Source: Kwoniella bestiolae CBS 10118 (lineage: Eukaryota > Basidiomycota > Tremellomycetes > Tremellales > Cryptococcaceae). Taken from it: a stretch of DNA of 64,000 nucleotides. The position numbers and the translations under genes were made by a program. Shown here one piece after another: positions 59,429-64,000 of the stretch. The stretch covers positions 3,224,001 to 3,288,000 of the forward strand of contig NC_089242.1 of NCBI RefSeq assembly GCF_000512585.2, in the 5' to 3' direction. How positions within the stretch are numbered: position 1 is the stretch's first letter; every line of letters starts with the position of its first letter. The notes under the pieces are model-generated. The model did not search any database. It saw only the letters and a program-made list of their open reading frames with translations, and had not been told where the DNA came from.

Positions 59429-62400
59429 ATGTCATCCGAAACATTCCTTGGTAAGCTGCCCCTTCCTCGAGTCGGTTCCAGTCTAGAAGCCCAGCTTACA
59501 CCTTGTTCCCCCAGACCATAAACCATTCTTATCCAATTCATTCGACGTACACGCATATGCCAACGCGATACTACAGGGCAAAGCGTACCGACCAGATGAG
59601 AAGATAGAAGAAGGGTCCAAAGGGGATAAAGAGAAAGGTGATGGAGATGTCGGGGCCGAATTGGCAAGGTTGAATTATGGGATTGTCAGTTGAATCTCAA
59701 GTGACCTTTCCACGCCAGACATAGCTGATATCCCACTTAAACCACAGGAGGACGTAACAAGGCAGCTCAGGCAGGAGGTCAGCTTTCGTTGGCTCCGCTG
59801 TCACATGAGCAATCAGCTGACACGCACATGGATACAGATAACAACATCCTATCCCCTGCTCTTATCCCACTTAACAACCTCCCTTTCCCTCTCATCCCAC
59901 TTATCGCCAATACGTTCCTCCCTCTCATCCTTATCAACATCCATAGACAGACTACACACCAAGATACATACGCCCTACTCCAACTTATCCCTACTGGTAG
60001 CTCGTCAGCAGGTACTGGGACTGGCGACTGATCTAACAAGACGAGCAAGTAGGTTCGTCCTCCTAGCTAGAAGGCTGGAAGGACAGCTGAAGAAGATGGA
60101 GGAGAGTGAGAAAGGGAAAGTAGAGGGTGAGAGGGAGAGGGAATTAGCCAAAGCCGCCTTGAGCGTAGCAGAGTTAGGTATGTTTTGTTGTGATTGACCA
60201 AAACCCTTCAGCCCAAGAGCAAAGCTGATTATGGAGTGTCACAGACGCTCTACTGAAACCGCCCTCAAGCGAAGACGATGAAGATCTAAACGATTCGCAA
60301 CAAATACCGTTACAGGAACTGGAGTTCGTGGAAGCGTATTTACCTGTCATAGACAAGGCTCGAGATACGATAATACAAGAGATGGAGAGTATGGTCGTCA
60401 GCGGATTGGCAGATCTGGTGGGTTTCATCCTTCCGTTAGCTGGCAATCCACGGACGACGCACCAAAAGCTAATGACACTTTGATGTTCTGATAGAATCAA
60501 TCGCTGCTCTCATCGTCCTTACAGACTGCCCACAACCTACGACTTCTACCTGATCTCGTATCAAACCTGATAGCAGATCTGAACGACGCTGTCACGCTTA
60601 GAGTGACGAAGGCCTTCGATTCAGCAGCAATAGGGAAAGAAGTCGCTGCTAAAGGTCAGCTTCGTAAACCAAAAGTTTCCAGGGAACATAGCTAACTGCT
60701 GAGCTGGTTAAACAGAGGGCGCATCCTCGCACAGTGCGATCAAATTCTCGCGAGGCAGACCAGCTACCGAACCTACTAGCTCGAATACCCAATTATGGGT
60801 TAACACGCTGTGGAGCCGGCTGGAAAAGGTTATAGAGGACGTCGCGAACTGCTGTATAAAGGTTTGTCAGCTATGTGGAAACGGATCAACTCAGATCAAG
60901 CTGATATGATATAAAGGTCTACACGCTGGAGAAGGTACTGAAACTCAAGAAAGATGCTGTTACTGGAGTGGAATTCTTGGACGAAGTGATGAAAGTAAGT
61001 CAGATACATATATCACGATAACCTTAAACGTAAATGCATCTGACCATGATCTGTTCTAGACATTGGACGAGAAACCCAGTTTCGCATTTTGGACGACACT
61101 AGCTAAGGCTTTCGAAGGCCAATCGAAGGATGCTATACGTTGTAAGCTAGAACATCCGAGGATTGTTTGAGATACAGCTGACATTACTTGATGTCTCACA
61201 GCTTCACCATGGCTCCAGCAAGCCTTAAGTACAGGTTATCCTCGATTATTACGATTGTTCCATGATTTCTTTGCGAAAATCGCCGTTCATACCGATACGA
61301 TCTATACGAGAGACTATCAGAGGTGAGCTGGCAATAATTTGATAGATGCAACACAGCTGATACGTTCTTCGGACAGTACCGAGGCCGTGCTTGTACTTCG
61401 ATCTGTATCGGTTTTCGAAACTCTTTACCTATCTCGATCTACAACACGTATGAACGACTCAATATCCGCTGCTCTCTCTTCATACCTCTCGGCGCGAGGC
61501 AACCCACCAGGACCAGGTGATGGTGTAAGTATAGCTAGGACGATAACGAACGAGCTGGATTCAGCAAGGTTCGATCCACTGTTGGTACGGACGGTAGCTA
61601 GGAATGCTGGAAAGGTGTTGGATGGGTTTATCAAGCGTATAGACGCGATGGTAAGCGTCTGCTGCTCTTCGAGAATAAGATCGATGACTTGCAAGCTGAC
61701 CAGGACTCACAAATAGCTGGTGAAAGATTTCACAGCAACAAGTCTGATAGGACCGAACGCTACTCCTGCTCAGGTGGTGAATGCTCAACTTGTAGGATGT
61801 CTATACCACTGTTGGCTGAATGTACAATACGTACAACAAGATTTCGTAGGCAAGGTATGGGAAACTCTAAGCCCGTCTGTGAATGTGAGTTTCTCCACAT
61901 CCTCACTATTTACCCCTCTTTGCTGATCGTGTACGCTTTCGTCTTAGTTGCTCGAATCGACATACAAACGAATAACGGACCTCCTCGATTCCGCCCTTCG
62001 CAAAGAATTTGTCAGTATCCTTACACGTATACACAAAGTCGACTTCTCCAAACCCATGGATCCAATGACGATGGGATCAGGCGGTGGATCGCCCTATATG
62101 CAGGATCTGATAGATAAGCTTTCATTTGTAAGGGGTGAGATATTGGGTAGAATGAGTTTAGGCGAAATGATGAAAGAGTGGTACGTCCACATCCCACCTC
62201 ACTCACCCGAAGCCCCATCTACGACAGTGAATCCAGAGCTGATAGAGTCGGTCTGGTAATAGGGTCATCGACCTAAGTAGATATATCATCAAAACTTTCT
62301 TATTACACGCATCGATCGCCAGACCTTTGGGAGAAAGTGGGAAATTGAAATTGACAGGCGACATGACAGAGCTAGAAATGGGAGTTGCCAACCTGCTCAA

Positions 62401-62904
62401 TACAGGGAGAGTTCAGGGCTCAAGGGGTGGAATGAGGGTAGAGAAGATAGGTGAAGAGTATTTGGCTTTGAGGTCGTTTAGGTGGGTTCTCCTGCCTGAG
62501 TCATCAGCTGGCGTTGGCTCCATCGCTTGAAGAGAGGGACTCTAGCTGATTTGACAAACTGTGAATGCAGAACCCTCCTATTCTCAGATGATAGTAATCT
62601 ATCCAACCCCGTCGAAACAGTCCATCTACCGCCTATAATCATCCTGAATCACATCCTGGTCTTATCGGCGAAATACAAATTACCCAACGACCTGCATAAT
62701 TGGACGGAACATGAGTATGTCCTGTGGATAGAGAAGCATGGGGAGGACGAACAGCTGGGTCTCATTGAGAAATCACTCAACGCTCAGTTATCGCAAAACC
62801 AGAAAGATGGAGAAGGAGATGAGGAATTGTACGTGAGGTTGGTAAGGGAGGTGCTGGATCATGCTAGACATGATGAAGATGGGGATCAGACGCCTGGTGT
62901 GTGA
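59429..62904 (+). CDS. COG5: Conserved oligomeric Golgi complex subunit 5
   Basis: COG5 belongs to lobe B of the COG tethering complex for retrograde transport within the Golgi. Fifteen exons (59429-59450, 59515-59684, 59748-59777, 59838-60177, 60245-60417, 60495-60654, 60716-60861, 60917-60994, 61060-61141, 61202-61322, 61377-61650, 61717-61884, 61948-62180, 62263-62481, 62571-62904) give 849 residues. The N-terminal signature is FLSNSFDVHAYANAIL, then LNYGIEDVTRQLRQE. A helical stretch follows, LSTSIDRLHTKIHTPYSNLSLLVARQQVLGLATDLTRRASRFVLLARRLEGQLK, matching the conserved COG5 region where the complex forms its coiled bundle. The remaining rod-like helical sequence runs to TPGV. There is no membrane helix, as expected. 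The 30-nt third exon and the 22-nt first exon depend on splice-site choice, and the frame supports both. Confidence 0.9.
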
Positions 62905-63187
62905 ACATTGCGGGTTATAGAGTAGCACGCAAGCTTGATACGGTACATGAATGACATATGACATATGCATGACATGAGACGTGAACATGTGATTGATGAT
63001 GGCAAGTCACAATGGTGAAAGTGCTATTGAGATTGACCTCTCGATTCGATAGGCGATTATGTGAAAATGCTATATAAATGTATACATTGATGATCCTCCA
63101 TGCTGAAAATGCTTCTGTTTCCTCTGATTTCCTTCCTTTTGTATACCCAACAAAACGATCCATGAAAATGATCAACTCCCATCCCCC

Positions 63188-64000
63188 TCACGCGACTGCG
63201 CCCAGCTTAACCTTCTCAGCAGCAATATCATCATACAACCCGAAAATCTCCTCCCTGGTTTTCTCGATCTGCGTGTTCAAGGCCAATTTCAAATCTGGGA
63301 ATTCCGTTGAGAGTTTAGTCCACTTTTCAATTTCCGATACCTTTTGTCTGAGCGAGGTATTGAGTCCTTCAAGTTTAGGTGAAGTGCGGTCTTGCGTTGT
63401 TGTGGGATTGGGAGATAGTTCGTATGGAAGAGCCGGAATAGTAGCTGGTATCGAAGGGTTCGCAATCGCAGAAGTCGAAGAAGATCCTGCTTTGGCCTCT
63501 GAATCGATCGAGGGATTCCCACTAACCACATATACACTATTCGATCCACTCGCACTCTTACTGGGACTCCCTTCACCATGTTTATTCTTATTCTTCTTCG
63601 ACGGTCTTTCCGAATTAGATGTAGACTTGGCGGGACTGATTTCCACCACGCTGTTAGACCCGTTCTCAGAAGCGGCTTCCTCTCTCGCGCGCTTCTTCTC
63701 TTGTTTCTCCAATTTCTGCTTCTGCTTATTCGTGAGCGGTTCACCATTGGCTAAAACAGATTTCAATTCTTTCGCTTTCTTAAGTAATGGAGGCGGTTTC
63801 ATCCCTTTCTGATATGGCTGTTCATCCCTTTTTAAGCCTCTCACAAACTCATCATCATGTATGATCTTGGGTCCTTCGTACTCTTCCATCTCCTGTGAGG
63901 TCTTATCCCTAGAAAGTACCAGAAGATCTTTACATGTATCTCGTCTGATCGATTTGACCCATCTTGTCGGTTTACCCTGTTGATCAGGCTTCGAAACCAC
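63188..64000 (-). CDS. Unknown protein, C-terminal part (partial at the right edge)
   Basis: A single open frame of 270 residues continues off the window, so the N-terminus is missing. I do not recognise it. It starts in KPTRWVKSIRRDTCKDLLVLSRDK, then EEYEGPKIIHDDEFVRGLKRDEQ, followed by a Lys/Glu-rich helix (NKQKQKLEKQEKKRAREEAASENG). The middle is Ser/Asn/Pro-rich. The last 50 residues form a likely coiled coil (LNTSLRQKVSEIEKWTKLS, TQIEKTREEIFGLYDDIAAEKVKLG). Nuclear localisation is plausible from the basic run, but this is inference. It is convergent with COG5, 283 bp apart. Confidence 0.7.
   Translation of the reverse strand: MVSKPDQQGKPTRWVKSIRRDTCKDLLVLSRDKTSQEMEEYEGPKIIHDDEFVRGLKRDEQPYQKGMKPPPLLKKAKELKSVLANGEPLTNKQKQKLEKQEKKRAREEAASENGSNSVVEISPAKSTSNSERPSKKNKNKHGEGSPSKSASGSNSVYVVSGNPSIDSEAKAGSSSTSAIANPSIPATIPALPYELSPNPTTTQDRTSPKLEGLNTSLRQKVSEIEKWTKLSTEFPDLKLALNTQIEKTREEIFGLYDDIAAEKVKLGAVA

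Overview
This window is nuclear DNA of a basidiomycete fungus. The best fit is the Tremellomycetes (the Cryptococcus/Kwoniella group). The evidence is the intron style: genes carry up to 15 exons, introns are mostly 45-80 nt with GTGAGT-type donors, and CTGAC/CTGAT branch-like motifs lie close to the acceptors. The protein content agrees: a group III hybrid histidine kinase with seven HAMP repeats, a DASH-complex subunit and a STE7-type MAPKK. I saw no mobile element, rRNA, tRNA or CRISPR array, and no viral or toxin gene. The species call is inference. All gene models below were built by hand from splice sites and reading-frame continuity.

Layout. 1-10.2 kb: the 5' end of a DHR1/DHX37-type RNA helicase runs off the left edge. 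A 2.3 kb intergenic stretch follows, then NIK1 (13 exons) and, convergent with it, a LENG1-like CIR_N-domain gene. 10.6-20.1 kb: septin CDC12, a ferric reductase, cytosolic HSP70 (SSA type) and the very small DASH gene DAD4. 20.7-32.6 kb: ERG25 (sterol C-4 demethylation), HEM3 (heme synthesis), an unknown protein with a Cys-rich tail, an RNF14/ITT1-like RBR ubiquitin ligase, and mismatch-repair PMS1. 32.9-42.3 kb: MAPKK STE7, a small unknown gene with micro-exons, a TPR/F-box/LRR protein (Pof3/Dia2 type), and NPL4. 42.6-55.6 kb: a doubtful 88-residue gene, a membrane-anchored GH3 glycosidase, an EIF1AD homologue, ATG6/Beclin, a large Ser-rich Byr4/Bfa1-like protein, and TIM22. 55.9-64 kb: NOP9, COG5, and the 3' part of an unknown gene running off the right edge.

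The genes are mostly unrelated housekeeping functions, with no cluster logic. A few share processes: NIK1 and STE7 are signalling kinases; ERG25, HEM3 and the ferric reductase all concern iron, heme or sterol biology; CDC12, DAD4 and the Byr4-like protein act in mitosis or cytokinesis; DHR1 and NOP9 act in small-subunit ribosome assembly; the RBR ligase, the F-box protein and NPL4 act in the ubiquitin system. These links are functional categories only. The sequence shows no co-regulation except a shared GTCACGTGAY palindrome in three intergenic regions.

The window looks like ordinary core genome, and I found no convincing novel system. The points worth checking are the unknown genes at 25.3-26.2 and 35.3-36.0 kb, the very small exons (8, 13 and 15 nt, and an exon holding only the start codon), two introns whose retention keeps the frame open, and the Byr4-like assignment.
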